A DNA stretch of 44,555 bases, from NCBI RefSeq assembly GCF_021369635.1, contig NZ_JAJNBZ010000003.1, forward strand, positions 24,001 to 68,555. The letters are read 5' to 3'. A program made the translations under genes and the position numbers. The first letter of the stretch is position 1, and each line of letters begins with the position of its first letter. Under the pieces are notes generated by a model. That model did not search any database. It saw only the letters and a list, made by a program, of their open reading frames with translations, and was not told the origin of the DNA. The DNA is from Paenibacillus profundus (GTDB taxonomy: Bacteria; Bacillota; Bacilli; Paenibacillales; Paenibacillaceae). Positions 33,955 to 43,545 of the stretch are shown one piece after another.

Positions 33955-34082
33955 ATCTAATCCTCCTGTTCGTTCCGGAAGGAACGCAAATCTGTCGCTT
34001 GCCCGATAAAGAGCAGTTTCATTTTGGAATAAATCTTTCTTTTTATAATTAATGGAGGTAGTATTCTCCTTTATTCTTTTAT

Positions 34083-34119
34083 ATTATATGCAAAACTAGC
34101 GATTTGCAACAAAATGCAA
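34083..34119 (-). promoter_or_regulatory. rpiR-nanK-nanE promoter with dyad
   Basis: TTGTTG (34107-34112), an 18-base spacer and a perfect TATAAT (34083-34088). The dyad TTGCA-N6-TGCAA (34104-34119) overlaps the -35 box, a fitting place for repression. Confidence 0.5.
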
Positions 34120-34199
34120 CCTAAAATTTGGTCATCATCTCTTATATAGTTAAATATTTAAAACTATACAAAAGGAAAACGCCGGAGAAGGAACCCCCG

Positions 34200-34246
34200 A
34201 CGAATTTAATAGAGATTATCGGAGCGATTGAGTCGCGCCTTACGCT
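34200..34246 (-). pseudogene. Possible 3' tail of a lost RpiR gene
   Basis: The minus strand reads ARLNRSDNLY then a stop, and the DNA resembles the 3' end of the intact regulator (AATTTAATA...TCGGAG at 34204-34225 against 33087-33108). It may be a remnant of a duplicated regulator gene. The similarity is short, so this is tentative. Confidence 0.25.
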
Positions 34247-34326
34247 TTTGTAGCCGTATTACGGGACACACGCCGACCGTTGTCATGCCCGCTCCGCTTG
34301 CACTGCCTTATAACCAGCGCCAGACA

Positions 34327-35577
34327 TTATTTCATACCGGTCATTGAAATGCCTTCGATAAATTTCTTCTGCACGAAGAAGTATAAAATGACGATCGGCA
34401 CCGTAAACAACGTGGAGGCAGCCATCAATGGCCCCCAGGCTACGGTGTTCTCCCGAATGAACTGCTTCAATCCGATTGAGAGTGTCCATTGCTCCGGATC
34501 GTTCAAATAAATCAACGGACCTTGGAAATCTCCCCATGCGCCCAAAAACGTGAAGAGTCCGATGGTCAATACCGCAGGCTTAGCCAATGGCAAAATAATT
34601 TGCGCATAGATTCTGAACTCGGAAGCCCCGTCAATCTTCGCAGACACCGTCAATTCATGCGGGATGCCCAAGAAAAATTGTCTGACCTAGGTAAGAATCA
34701 TGACGATGACGAATAACAACCATGCCATTGCAGAAGCATAGCCCATCTTCAGGAAGGAGAATGCCGTCTGATACAAATAAATGGCATAGAACAGCAGGGA
34801 ATTATCCGGTCCGCCAATGGCCTGATTGCTGCTATCCGCGAAGACGTAGCCTTGCGTAAAGAACTGCAGGGAACCGATAAGCCCCATGATGACAAGGAAC
34901 AATGTCATCGGAGAAATCTACGGGAATGTAATATGTCTGAATTTCTGCCATGCATTCGCCCCGTCGATATCCGCAGCTTCATAGTACATCTTCGGCACTT
35001 CCTGAAGGGAGGCCAAATACATAATTGTCGTCGTGCCTGTGCCCCAAAATCCCATCATGATGAGCCATGGCTTCGTAAAGCTCGGGTCCAACAACCAGTT
35101 CGGCTGCGGCAATCCGAGATAGCCCAACAGCTCGTTGATTAAGCCGTACTGCGCGTTCAGCAGCCACATCCATAGAAGCGATGCGGCAACCGCAGGAACT
35201 AGCGTCGGCAAAAAGTAAATGGTGCGGTAAATCGATTGCCCCTTGATGTCACGATTGAGCAACAAGGCAATCCCCAAGGCGAATGCCAACTGCGGAATCA
35301 AGCCGAATACGGTCATAAATACCGTGTTGTACAAAGACAGCCATACTTTATCGTCCAGAATCAAGGTTGAATAATTTTCCACACCTACCCATTTCGGGTC
35401 CGAAAACAGGTTGTAATCGGTCAAGCTATAGTAGAAGGACGACAAAATCGGATAAAATTGAAATAAAAGAAACCCCAGCAACCATGGGCTAATAAAGCAC
35501 AAACCGATGAGGAGACGTTTTCGTTCTCTGCGTTTGATGCCGCTCTGGTTACCTATAACCATCCCCAACTCCTCCAA
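34327..35577 (-). pseudogene. Two sugar ABC permease genes fused by deletion, with two stop codons
   Basis: One 417-codon frame reads through two TAG codons. The first part (35577-34690) is a MalF/UgpA-type permease: helices, then the EAADIDGANAWQKFRHITFP coupling loop, then TAG at 34918-34920 where a Leu or Met is expected, then ISPMTLFLVIMGLIGSLQFF and the remaining helices. It ends VIVMILT, TAG (34687-34689), and the next codons VRQFFLGIPHELTVSAKIDGASEF are the middle of a MalG/UgpE-type permease, which then runs normally to its end at 34327. The first half of the second permease is therefore missing. Neither permease can be made whole. Confidence 0.85.
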
Positions 35578-35630
35578 TCCTTAGATTGAGGAACAGCAGA
35601 ATGGACTCATTCTGCCGTTCCATAGATCGT

Positions 35631-36329
35631 TTATTTTTTCGCTTTATCTGCTACTGGCTGCATCTTTTTCACCACGTTATCCATTGCTTCCTGCGCGCTG
35701 ATTTGCAGTTTCAGCGCTCTTTCGGTCTCTTCGTTCAACGCCTGCAAATATTCATTAATATAAATGCTGTTCGGGAAGCCGTTCAGATTCGGGCTTTTCG
35801 CACTTTCATAGAAATCCCACAACGTCTTCGTCGCTTCGTTCTGCGTCAACTTCGGATTGTCAAGCACCGTGTGCAAGACAGGAATCGATTGCCCATCTAT
35901 GGAATAATCGATTTGCACCTCTTCGGATAGAATGTACTGCATGAATTTCCACGCCTCTTCCCTGTGCTTCGCTTTCACCGGGATGAACATAGCCACCGGG
36001 CTTACCATCCCCGCATTTTTCAATTCAGGCTTCGCAGCCGGATACGGGAAAGGAGCTACCCCGATCGGACCATCTGCGCCGCGCTCATCGTTATAAAAGT
36101 TCTCCCAGCCGATCATCATCGCCAGCTTCCCGGTAATGATCGGGTCCTGCGGAGTGTTCATGCCGCCCATACCTGACTTGAACTTCGTCAACGGGTCAAT
36201 GCCGAATTCTTTATAGTAACTAGCCTCATAAGCAATAGCATCCACGTTGGCCTGTTGATTGGCCGTTAATTTGCCATTAGCGTCATCCCAAGAACCGCCG
36301 AAAATAATGGGCCAGAACACGTTATCCAC
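35631..36329 (-). pseudogene. Sugar ABC solute-binding protein, N-terminal half missing
   Basis: A 232-codon frame from a GTG matches the C-terminal half of family 1 extracellular binding proteins (PIITGKLAMMIGWENFY, GVAPFPYPAA, EEAWKFMQYILSEE). There is no signal peptide or N-terminal lobe; family members have about 430-450 residues. Upstream codons in frame have no start and run into an AT-rich stretch. The missing 5' end may be represented by the fragment at 31954-32031. It precedes the damaged permease genes, the normal order for such an operon. Confidence 0.8.
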
Positions 36330-36552
36330 CCATATTGAAAGAAATAACTTTCTGTCAACCGTAATTTTAAATTTACACTCCTTTTTTTATCTTTTAAAAT
36401 GATTATTTCTTCTCTTGTCCCTGCTCTGATTGTGGGTATGATGGCATCGGAATTGAAATAGGGCCCGCATGAGGTACAATAGGTGTACATGTTCAAAAAG
36501 AGAATATGATATGAGGCTGCAGCGTACAGCCCATGAAATGGGGAGAGAAACG

Positions 36553-37365
36553 ATGTATAAACTAATTGCCATTGACGTAGACGACACATTGATTACCGAT
36601 GACAAAGAAGTGACGCCAGGCACGAAGCAAGCGCTGGAGCTGGCCATTGCCCAAGGCGTCGCCGTAACGCTGGCTACGGGCCGCATGTACGCGTCCGCGC
36701 ATAATATTGCCTTGCAGACCGGATTGAACGTGCCGCTCATTACGTATCAAGGCTCGCTTGTGAAAAATGTGATCGACGGACACGTATTGTACGAGCGTTC
36801 CGTACCGAAGGATGCCGCACTCAGCCTGCTGCGTTATTGTGACGAGCATAAGCTTCACCTGCAGCTCTACATTGACGACCATTTGTACGCCCGTGAAGAA
36901 AATGACAAGCTCATTGCCTATGCGAATCTGTCGAACATTCCGTATACGATCGAGCCTGATTTCGACAAGCTGCTCGCGTCGCCATCCACGAAGATGCTCA
37001 TGATTGACGAGCCGGAGCGGCTGGACTCCATCGCTCCGGAACTGCGGGAGCTGCTCGGCCCAGACGTGCATATTACGAAGTCGAAGCCGAACTTCCTCGA
37101 AGTGACGCATCGTGAAGGCACCAAGGGCAGCGCGCTGCGCCATCTTGCCCAGCACTTCGGCTGCAGTCTGGAAGAGACCATCGCAATCGGGGACTCCTGG
37201 AACGATCATGATATGATTGAAGCTGCCGGACTCGGCGTTGCCATGGACAATGCCGTCGACTCGCTCAAAGCTGTCGCAGACTACGTGACGCTGAGCAACA
37301 ACGAGGAAGGCGTTCGCCATGTCATCGAGAAGTTCGTGCTTCATCCAGCTCAAGCCAATCAATAA
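36553..37365 (+). CDS. Cof-type HAD-IIB family phosphatase
   Basis: A 270-residue cytoplasmic hydrolase. HAD motif I is DVDDT (residues 8-12), motif II lies in VTLATGR, the cap domain is of the IIB type, and the C-terminal GDSWNDHDMIEAAGLGVAMDNA contains motifs III/IV. Cof-type enzymes dephosphorylate sugar phosphates or cofactors such as FMN; the substrate here is unknown. The start at 36553 has GGGGAGAG upstream; the frame continues 28 codons further without a site. It is monocistronic with a long terminator. Confidence 0.9.
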   Translation: MYKLIAIDVDDTLITDDKEVTPGTKQALELAIAQGVAVTLATGRMYASAHNIALQTGLNVPLITYQGSLVKNVIDGHVLYERSVPKDAALSLLRYCDEHKLHLQLYIDDHLYAREENDKLIAYANLSNIPYTIEPDFDKLLASPSTKMLMIDEPERLDSIAPELRELLGPDVHITKSKPNFLEVTHREGTKGSALRHLAQHFGCSLEETIAIGDSWNDHDMIEAAGLGVAMDNAVDSLKAVADYVTLSNNEEGVRHVIEKFVLHPAQANQ

Positions 37366-37382
37366 CGCTTGACGAAGATACT

Positions 37383-37438
37383 ACAAGCCGCTCCCCTAGT
37401 GTGTCAAAAATGTGCACACGGGGGAACGGCTTGTTTTT
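37383..37438 (+). terminator. Terminator of the HAD gene
   Basis: A long hairpin: ACAAGCCG/CGGCTTGT outside, TCCCC/GGGGA inside and GTGTG/CACAC at the top, followed by TTTTT. Confidence 0.9.
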
Positions 37439-37548
37439 GTTGGCTTCGTTTCGGGTTGCCTCTGTTTGCCCCGAATTGCCTCCGCTTATTTTACTCTGCT
37501 TCGGCCTATCTCGTGCTGCTCCGTCCTATGTCGTCGCGATCCTGCCGC

Positions 37549-38475
37549 TCATCTGCCAATTCGCATCCCCGTACGCGCCAGAGTTACTTGCGGAAGCAGA
37601 GGATACGAATGCCGCAAATCGATATCGTGGGACATATGCGTAAATACGACCTGCTGCGGCTGAATGTCCTCTATTAGCCGGAACGCCTCTACCATATCAT
37701 AGACAGACCGGGTCGAATATTCCGCCTGCTCGTGATAGAAATTCGTCCCTAAAATAAGCAGGTCGAGCTCCTGAAACCATCTCAGCTCCTCCTCGCCCAA
37801 GCCGATCGCATCGGAGGCGTACACCCAGCTTCGCAAGCCTGGATTGGCGCTGTCATTCGGATAGGCTTGTCTCCGTCCCGAACCCGCGGCAGATTCATCG
37901 TCATTCACCCGATCAAATCGATACGCATAAGCATATCCATTCTTGCCATGATTCACCCGGATCGGACGGATGGACCATTCGTGCCAACGCCAAGGCTCCT
38001 CGATGCTCTGGAACGTCACGAACCGTTCTAGCCACGGATACATCATGCGAATCGTATCGCTCACCTCGGTCGGTGTAATGACACGCCCTTTGCGCTTCAG
38101 CCAGCGGCAAGCGTCCGCATAGGAAGTTAAGCCTGCGATATGATCCTGATGCGCATGCGTAATTAACAGCTCGTCCAGCCAAAAGATGCCTGCCCGCTCC
38201 ATCTGCCCCGTCCAATCGGGCCCGCAATCGATAAGCAGCTTATCCTCTCCCCGTTCCAGCAGCACGGACGAGCGGTACCTGCGATTGACTCCGCTTCGTC
38301 TCGCTTCTTCGCACACCTCGCACGCACAGTACACGCGCGGCACTCCCATGGAATCCCCAGTCCCCCAGAACGTAATGCTCCAGTCCACCGCGGCGGCGGG
38401 AGACTGATGCTGATGCCGGGCAGCAGCGTCTGCTTCAACCGACGTTGCGCGTGACGTTGTCGGATTATAATCCAT
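37549..38475 (-). CDS. MBL-fold metal-dependent hydrolase, PhnP-like
   Basis: A 308-residue metallo-beta-lactamase-fold protein. GTGDSMGVPRVYCACEVCEEAR resembles the zinc-binding Cys motif of PhnP phosphodiesterases, LLIDCGPD follows, and THAHQDHIAG is the dinuclear metal motif; further ligands are in YASDA and VVFTHMSHDID. PhnP cleaves cyclic ribose phosphates in phosphonate breakdown, but no phn genes are nearby, so the substrate is open. It is transcribed toward the HAD gene and divergently from the glycerophosphodiesterase gene. Confidence 0.87.
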   Translation of the reverse strand: MDYNPTTSRATSVEADAAARHQHQSPAAAVDWSITFWGTGDSMGVPRVYCACEVCEEARRSGVNRRYRSSVLLERGEDKLLIDCGPDWTGQMERAGIFWLDELLITHAHQDHIAGLTSYADACRWLKRKGRVITPTEVSDTIRMMYPWLERFVTFQSIEEPWRWHEWSIRPIRVNHGKNGYAYAYRFDRVNDDESAAGSGRRQAYPNDSANPGLRSWVYASDAIGLGEEELRWFQELDLLILGTNFYHEQAEYSTRSVYDMVEAFRLIEDIQPQQVVFTHMSHDIDLRHSYPLLPQVTLARTGMRIGR

Positions 38476-38678
38476 CTTCCCATTCCCCCTGCATCTATTG
38501 CATTAATCAGCTTTACAAAATAATAACGTAATCGTCCGGAATCCGTCATTGTTCTTCCGTCTATGATCCAGTATAATCGGTTTCAATTCAGCTTGCATTT
38601 TTCACCGACGGATCCGCCATGTTACTACATTCATGATAACCTAGGCCCTATCATGTTCGCCATTTGAGGAGGATAAAC

Positions 38679-39401
38679 ATGAATAGCAATGCACTATTTA
38701 AAAATGTGGAAATTGTGGCACACCGCGGTTACGCAGCGGTGCACCCTGAAAATACAATGGCCGCCTTCCGCCGCTCGCTTGAGCTTGGCGCCGATTCCTT
38801 GGAAATTGACGTCCATCATTCCAAGGAAGGCATTCCCGTGGTCATCCATGACGATACGTTGGATCGAACGACAGATGGAACCGGCCCGATTCGCGAGAAG
38901 ACGATTGCAGAGCTGCAGCAAGTGGACGCCGGCAAGAAATTCAAGCCCGAATTTGCCGGGTGCGGTATCCCAATGCTGGAGGAAGTGCTTGAACTGTGCG
39001 GAGGAACGGTCGGATTGCAGCTTGAGCTGAAGGAACGCATCACCGAAGGTGAGGCGCGTGGACTGCTGCATTTACTCGAGAACTATCGCATGACGGAGCG
39101 GACGATGTTCATCTCGTTCCATCTGGACAACTTGCGGCTCATGCGCTCTCTGCACCCGAATATCGAGCTTGGCTGGTTATCCGGCGAGCCGGTTGACCTC
39201 GCCCCTTTGAAGGAGCTCGGCCGTGCCACGCTGCTTCTGCAATATGCAGTCGTGCTGCGGCAGCCGGAAATCGTGCAAGCGACAGAGGCGGCTGGTATCG
39301 GGCTTGGTGTATGGACAATACGCGATCTGCAGGACGCGTATCAGCTCGTTCAATTGGGCGTACGCCGATTAACTACAGACATCCCGCTCTATCGCGAATA
39401 A
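38679..39401 (+). CDS. Glycerophosphodiester phosphodiesterase
   Basis: A 240-residue TIM-barrel enzyme splitting glycerophosphodiesters to glycerol-3-phosphate and an alcohol. VAHRGYAAVHPENTMAAF, LEIDVHHSKEGIPVVIHDDTLDRTTDG and LQLELKE contain the expected metal and catalytic residues (His, Glu-x-Asp, His). No signal peptide is visible, so it is cytoplasmic, unlike secreted GlpQ. The ATG at 38679 with GAGGAGG upstream is chosen; a TTG at 38664 overlaps that site. Monocistronic. Confidence 0.92.
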   Translation: MNSNALFKNVEIVAHRGYAAVHPENTMAAFRRSLELGADSLEIDVHHSKEGIPVVIHDDTLDRTTDGTGPIREKTIAELQQVDAGKKFKPEFAGCGIPMLEEVLELCGGTVGLQLELKERITEGEARGLLHLLENYRMTERTMFISFHLDNLRLMRSLHPNIELGWLSGEPVDLAPLKELGRATLLLQYAVVLRQPEIVQATEAAGIGLGVWTIRDLQDAYQLVQLGVRRLTTDIPLYRE

Positions 39402-39498
39402 CGACACGCAACTTTGGAAGCAGAAGCTCTTCGAGAGTGAATGCAAAATTCGATGTCGAGTAACATCTTGTGATGCTACGTGATCAGCAACCTATAGA

Positions 39499-39541
39499 AG
39501 CGCAAGCGAATCTGACCCTAACGGCCGGCATCGCTTGCGCT
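39499..39541. terminator. Convergent terminator hairpin
   Basis: A perfect 11-bp stem AGCGCAAGCGA/TCGCTTGCGCT with a 21-base loop, between the converging GDPD gene and sulfate operon. The U-tract is poor on both sides. Confidence 0.7.
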
Positions 39542-39553
39542 GTTTCGTTGTAT

Positions 39554-40663
39554 TCACTTCACTCCAGCCAGCACCTCGTACCATATGCCCCGCTTGCTGT
39601 ACAGCGTCTCCTTGACATGGGACCAGCCTCCCATATCTTCGATGCGGAACAGCCCTTCCGGAACCGGATACTTCCGTTCCGTCGCATGGGCCGTCTCCTC
39701 TTGAACAGGCCGGAAGCCGGCTTCCGTGAACAATTGCTGTGCCTTGGCCTCTCGCAAATACGCAACGAACGCCCGCGCCACCTCCTCGGTGCCATGCTTC
39801 TTCGCATAGCGCTCAACAACGACCGCCGGATTTTCAATAAGAATCGTTTGCTTCGGAATCACCATGCCATACATTACGCCTTCTCGTTTGCGCGACAAAA
39901 TCTCGTTCTCGTACGTCACGATGACGTCGCCGACCCCATACTCAAAGGCGGCCATCGATGCTCTGCCGCTCTTGTCCATGGAAATGACATTGCGGTGAAT
40001 GCGCAGCAGCAGATCCTTCGCATGGCGCGGCCCTTCTTGACCTGCCTCTGCCGCTGCCTTTAAGCCCGCGCCATAGATTGCGTTAATATCCCATTGCGCC
40101 CCGCCAGACGTCTTCGGATTCGGGTAGAGCACCTCCACTCCCGGCTTCGTCAGATCCTCCCAATCCCGAATACCGAGCGGGTTGCCTTCCCGCGTTCCCA
40201 TCACGACGATCGAGCGAGTCACCATGCCGCCGTAAGCGTCCTTCTCTTTCCAATCGTCTGGCACCAATCCGACACGCACTAGCTTGTCAACGTCCCCTTC
40301 CATCGCGAACAGTGCGACGTCGGCTTCCAACCCGCCGGCAATTGACCGCGCCTGCGTGCCGGACGCTTCGTATGACTCTTGGAAGACGACCTTCTGCCCC
40401 GTCTTCGCCTCCCAATCGGCTGCGAATTGGGGCAGAATGCTCCCGAGAGCTTCCTTCGCCACCGCGTAGGCGCCGATTATAAGCGTTACGCTATCCTTCT
40501 CCCTGTCTGCGTCCGCCCCCACCGCCTGCTTCAGCTGTGCCGATGCAGCCGCATTCATCCCTTCCGGCGCGGATGAGGGAGATTCCCCGCTGCAAGCGGA
40601 CAATACAAGGATGAAGAAAAGCAGCGCCGCCGCAACTGCATATTTTCTTTTGCCTGTACTCAT
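39554..40663 (-). CDS. sbp: Sulfate/thiosulfate ABC transporter binding lipoprotein
   Basis: A 369-residue extracellular binding protein with a lipobox Cys at residue 24 (VLSAC). The Sbp/CysP family is identified by LYPNPKTSGGAQWDINAIYGAG (key PNPKTSGG), FQESYEASGTQARSI and VVERYAKKHGTEEVARAFVAYL. The start at 40663 has AGGAGG 6 bases upstream. It is the last gene of the operon, 25 bases after cysA; in many relatives it is first. Sulfate against thiosulfate preference cannot be read. Confidence 0.9.
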   Translation of the reverse strand: MSTGKRKYAVAAALLFFILVLSACSGESPSSAPEGMNAAASAQLKQAVGADADREKDSVTLIIGAYAVAKEALGSILPQFAADWEAKTGQKVVFQESYEASGTQARSIAGGLEADVALFAMEGDVDKLVRVGLVPDDWKEKDAYGGMVTRSIVVMGTREGNPLGIRDWEDLTKPGVEVLYPNPKTSGGAQWDINAIYGAGLKAAAEAGQEGPRHAKDLLLRIHRNVISMDKSGRASMAAFEYGVGDVIVTYENEILSRKREGVMYGMVIPKQTILIENPAVVVERYAKKHGTEEVARAFVAYLREAKAQQLFTEAGFRPVQEETAHATERKYPVPEGLFRIEDMGGWSHVKETLYSKRGIWYEVLAGVK

Positions 40664-40688
40664 CGCACGCCTCCTACTGAATCCGTCA

Positions 40689-41753
40689 TTATATGAGAAC
40701 CGGCAACGGGTCCTCTTTGAGCGCATTTTCTTGCATCCAGCTCCGGTCTTTATCGAATAAATAAATGCGATGGATAAGCACCTGCACACGTTCTCCGATA
40801 TGAAGGACCGGGCTTTCCAACGATCGGTATGTCTTCAGCCTCATGCCGCCCACATCCACCTCCACCATCCACTCGCTGCCGCGAAAATGAAGCGCCTTGA
40901 CCTTGCCTTGAACGCTTGCCGAAGGCAGCCGCACTTCGCCCTCTCTCCCGACTTCAATATATTCCGGCCGTATGAGCGCCTTGCTTTCCTCGCCCGGCTT
41001 CATGCTCTCAAACCCTTTCAAGGTATGTGCATTCGACAGCAGCGTCGACTCACCGATAAATTCAGCCACAAATGGCGTCTCTGGCGTCTTGTAAATGTCC
41101 CATGGCGTACCCATCTGCTCGACCCGCCCTTGATTAATAATCATTATTTCATCGGCCACCTCGATCGCCTCATCCTGATCATGGGTGACGAAGATCGAGG
41201 TGATGCCGACCCGCTCAATGAGCTCCTTCAGCCAACTGCGCAGCTCTTTACGAATTTTCGCGTCAATGGCCGCGAATGGTTCATCCAGCAGCAATAACTG
41301 AGGCTCCGGCGCCAATGCCCGCGCAAAGGCGACGCGCTGCCGCTGCCCGCCTGACAGCTGATGCGGATACCGCCGTTCCACACCGCTCAGCCCCGTCAGC
41401 TCCACCAATTCGGCTACACGTTCCCGAATACGCGCTTTCGGCCACTTCTGTATCGTCAGGCCGAACGCGATATTGTCGAACACCGACATATGCTTGAACA
41501 GCGCATAATGCTGGAACACAAAGCCGATGCCGCGCTGCTGCGGGGGCACATCGTTCATAAGCTTGCCTTGAAACGAAATTTCGCCGCTATCCGGCTGCTC
41601 CAAGCCTGCCAGCATGCGCAGAACAGACGTCTTGCCGCCGCCGCTCGGACCGATCAGCCCGATTAATTGTCCGGCTTCAATGGAGAATCCCACATCCTGT
41701 ACAGCGTGATAGGAGCCGAACCATTTGTTTAACTGACGAACCTCGATATGCAT
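40689..41753 (-). CDS. cysA: Sulfate ABC transporter ATP-binding protein
   Basis: A 354-residue ATPase: Walker A GPSGGGKTS at residues 35-43, LSGGQRQRVAFARAL, Walker B LLLLDEPFAAID and the switch THDQDEA. The last 110 residues form a TOBE-type domain. CysA identity is supported by the linked cysT, cysW and sulfate-binding genes. It starts 3 bases after cysW. Confidence 0.93.
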   Translation of the reverse strand: MHIEVRQLNKWFGSYHAVQDVGFSIEAGQLIGLIGPSGGGKTSVLRMLAGLEQPDSGEISFQGKLMNDVPPQQRGIGFVFQHYALFKHMSVFDNIAFGLTIQKWPKARIRERVAELVELTGLSGVERRYPHQLSGGQRQRVAFARALAPEPQLLLLDEPFAAIDAKIRKELRSWLKELIERVGITSIFVTHDQDEAIEVADEIMIINQGRVEQMGTPWDIYKTPETPFVAEFIGESTLLSNAHTLKGFESMKPGEESKALIRPEYIEVGREGEVRLPSASVQGKVKALHFRGSEWMVEVDVGGMRLKTYRSLESPVLHIGERVQVLIHRIYLFDKDRSWMQENALKEDPLPVLI

Positions 41754-41755
41754 CG

Positions 41756-42697
41756 TTAATGCACCCCTTTTTGCCCATTGTGCGCTTGATGCGCCTTGTG
41801 CTCTTTATGCTTCTTTGCCCATTCCATCACTAAGAGCAGCACGACTGAGATAAGAGCCAGAACGAGAGCAACGCTGCTCGCGGCCGCAATATTGAAATTT
41901 TCGACGTCCTGATACACCAAGGTCGTTGCCGTCTGCGTCTTGTTCATAATGTTGCCCGACACAACGAGGACCGCCCCGAATTCACCGAGCGATCGCGCAA
42001 TGGTCAGCACGACGCCGTAGAGAACGCCCCATCTGATAGACGGCCATGTAACGCGCCAGAACGTCGTCCAATCATAGGAACCGAGCATAGACGCCGCTTC
42101 TTCCTGCTGTGTTCCGATCTCCTGAAGAACGGGAACCACTTCTCTGACCATCAGGGGAAACGTGACGAACAGCGTTGCCAGCACCATTCCCGGAAATGCG
42201 TATACGATGTCGATGCCGGCCCACGCAAACATGGCGCCCATAATCGTATTAGGACCTAGCAGAAGCACAATCATAAACCCGCCAATAATCGGGGACACGG
42301 CAAATGGAAGATCGATTAAGCTGTTCAATACATGACGGAGCTTGGTTCCGAGCCACTCTCCTCTGACGAGGACAAGTGCGGTAAGAATGCCGAAAATTGT
42401 ATTAATGGCAGTCACAATTACCACGACCGCGCCCGTCATCGCCATGGCATGAATGGCAGCGGGACGAGTCAACGCACTAATGAACGAGTGAAGTCCGTGT
42501 TCGAACGCGCCTGCAATCATTTGCAGCAAAGGAGCGATCAGCAAAGCAAAAAAGATTAGGTAAGTAAGGACAATGAGGATGATGGATTGCTTCTGGCGAG
42601 CTCCCGGCACAGAACCAGGCGGCGTGCGCGAACCTCGTGCGGACGCATATCTGGATGCATCGTTATAAGAAGAAATAGTGGAGAATGGATCAGTCAT
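41756..42697 (-). CDS. cysW: Sulfate ABC transporter permease
   Basis: A 313-residue permease with six helices and the coupling loop EEAASMLGSYDWTTFWRVTWPSI. It has a polar N-terminal extension of about 45 residues before the first helix. The start at 42697 overlaps the cysT stop (ATGA) with GGAGGT 7 bases upstream; the frame extends 13 codons further into cysT. It forms the channel with CysT. Confidence 0.92.
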   Translation of the reverse strand: MTDPFSTISSYNDASRYASARGSRTPPGSVPGARQKQSIILIVLTYLIFFALLIAPLLQMIAGAFEHGLHSFISALTRPAAIHAMAMTGAVVVIVTAINTIFGILTALVLVRGEWLGTKLRHVLNSLIDLPFAVSPIIGGFMIVLLLGPNTIMGAMFAWAGIDIVYAFPGMVLATLFVTFPLMVREVVPVLQEIGTQQEEAASMLGSYDWTTFWRVTWPSIRWGVLYGVVLTIARSLGEFGAVLVVSGNIMNKTQTATTLVYQDVENFNIAAASSVALVLALISVVLLLVMEWAKKHKEHKAHQAHNGQKGVH

Positions 42698-43509
42698 AGT
42701 TGAGACCTCCGTGCCTGCAGGACGCTGACGAACCACAATACAACAAATGACATTGATAAGAGCATGACAGACACAACGGCGGCGCCTTGCGGGTTATCGC
42801 TTTCGATCTCCCCGAAAATATATACTGATGCAATCAACGTCTTGCCCGGTATATTTCCCGCCACAAGCACGACCGCGCCGAATTCCGCCATGGCGCGCGA
42901 GAAAGCCAGCATCGCTCCGCTTATGATGCCCGGACGCATTTGCGGCAGCAGCACCTGCATAAAAGTACGTACGCGGGACGCTCCCAACGTATAGGAGGCT
43001 TCTTCCTCGGCCCGATCGGCCTCTTCGAGAAGCGGCTGCACGGCGCGGATGACAAAGGGAAATGTGACGAAGACCATGGCGGCGACGATAGCCGGTTCCG
43101 CGAATACGATCCGGATTCCGAGCATTTCAGCCAGACCTCCGGTAATACTACCCGGACCAAGCAGCAGCAGAATCATTAAGCCGCCAACCGCCGTAGGCAG
43201 GGCAAAGGGCAAATCAACCAAGCTATTCAGCCATGCCCGCCCGAAGAAGCGGTAACGGTGCAGCACCCAAGCCGACATCGTGCCAAGAGCAACATTGATG
43301 GCTGTTGCGATGAGCGCCAGGCGAAAGGTTAAGGCCACTGACTGCCAAGCGAGCGGTTCCGCCAAGCTTTCTGTGAAATGAGCCCACCCTCCGGCAAAGG
43401 ATTGAACGTAAATTCCGCCGATGGGCAGCACAATGAGCAAAAACACGTATAAAAGCAGCGTGGTGCGAAAGCCCCACAAGGCTCCTTTATGTCGCAGCAC
43501 TACGTTCAC
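42694..43509 (-). CDS. cysT: Sulfate ABC transporter permease
   Basis: A 271-residue permease with six helices; LPFALPTAVGGLMILLLLGP and the EEEASYTLGASRVRTFMQVLLPQM loop are typical of CysT/CysU. A GTG start at 43509 is preferred because GGAGGT lies 7 bases before it; the ATG further upstream contains this site. It is the first gene of the operon. The leader shows a promoter and a CymR-like element. Confidence 0.92.
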   Translation of the reverse strand: MNVVLRHKGALWGFRTTLLLYVFLLIVLPIGGIYVQSFAGGWAHFTESLAEPLAWQSVALTFRLALIATAINVALGTMSAWVLHRYRFFGRAWLNSLVDLPFALPTAVGGLMILLLLGPGSITGGLAEMLGIRIVFAEPAIVAAMVFVTFPFVIRAVQPLLEEADRAEEEASYTLGASRVRTFMQVLLPQMRPGIISGAMLAFSRAMAEFGAVVLVAGNIPGKTLIASVYIFGEIESDNPQGAAVVSVMLLSMSFVVLWFVSVLQARRSQL

Positions 43510-43545
43510 CCGTTCTACCTCCATTGATATCAAAATATTATTTTA

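Noticed and set aside
36562..37362. 266-codon antisense open frame opposite the HAD gene
   Set aside because: A shadow of the well-supported Cof-type hydrolase; its protein shows no recognisable motif.
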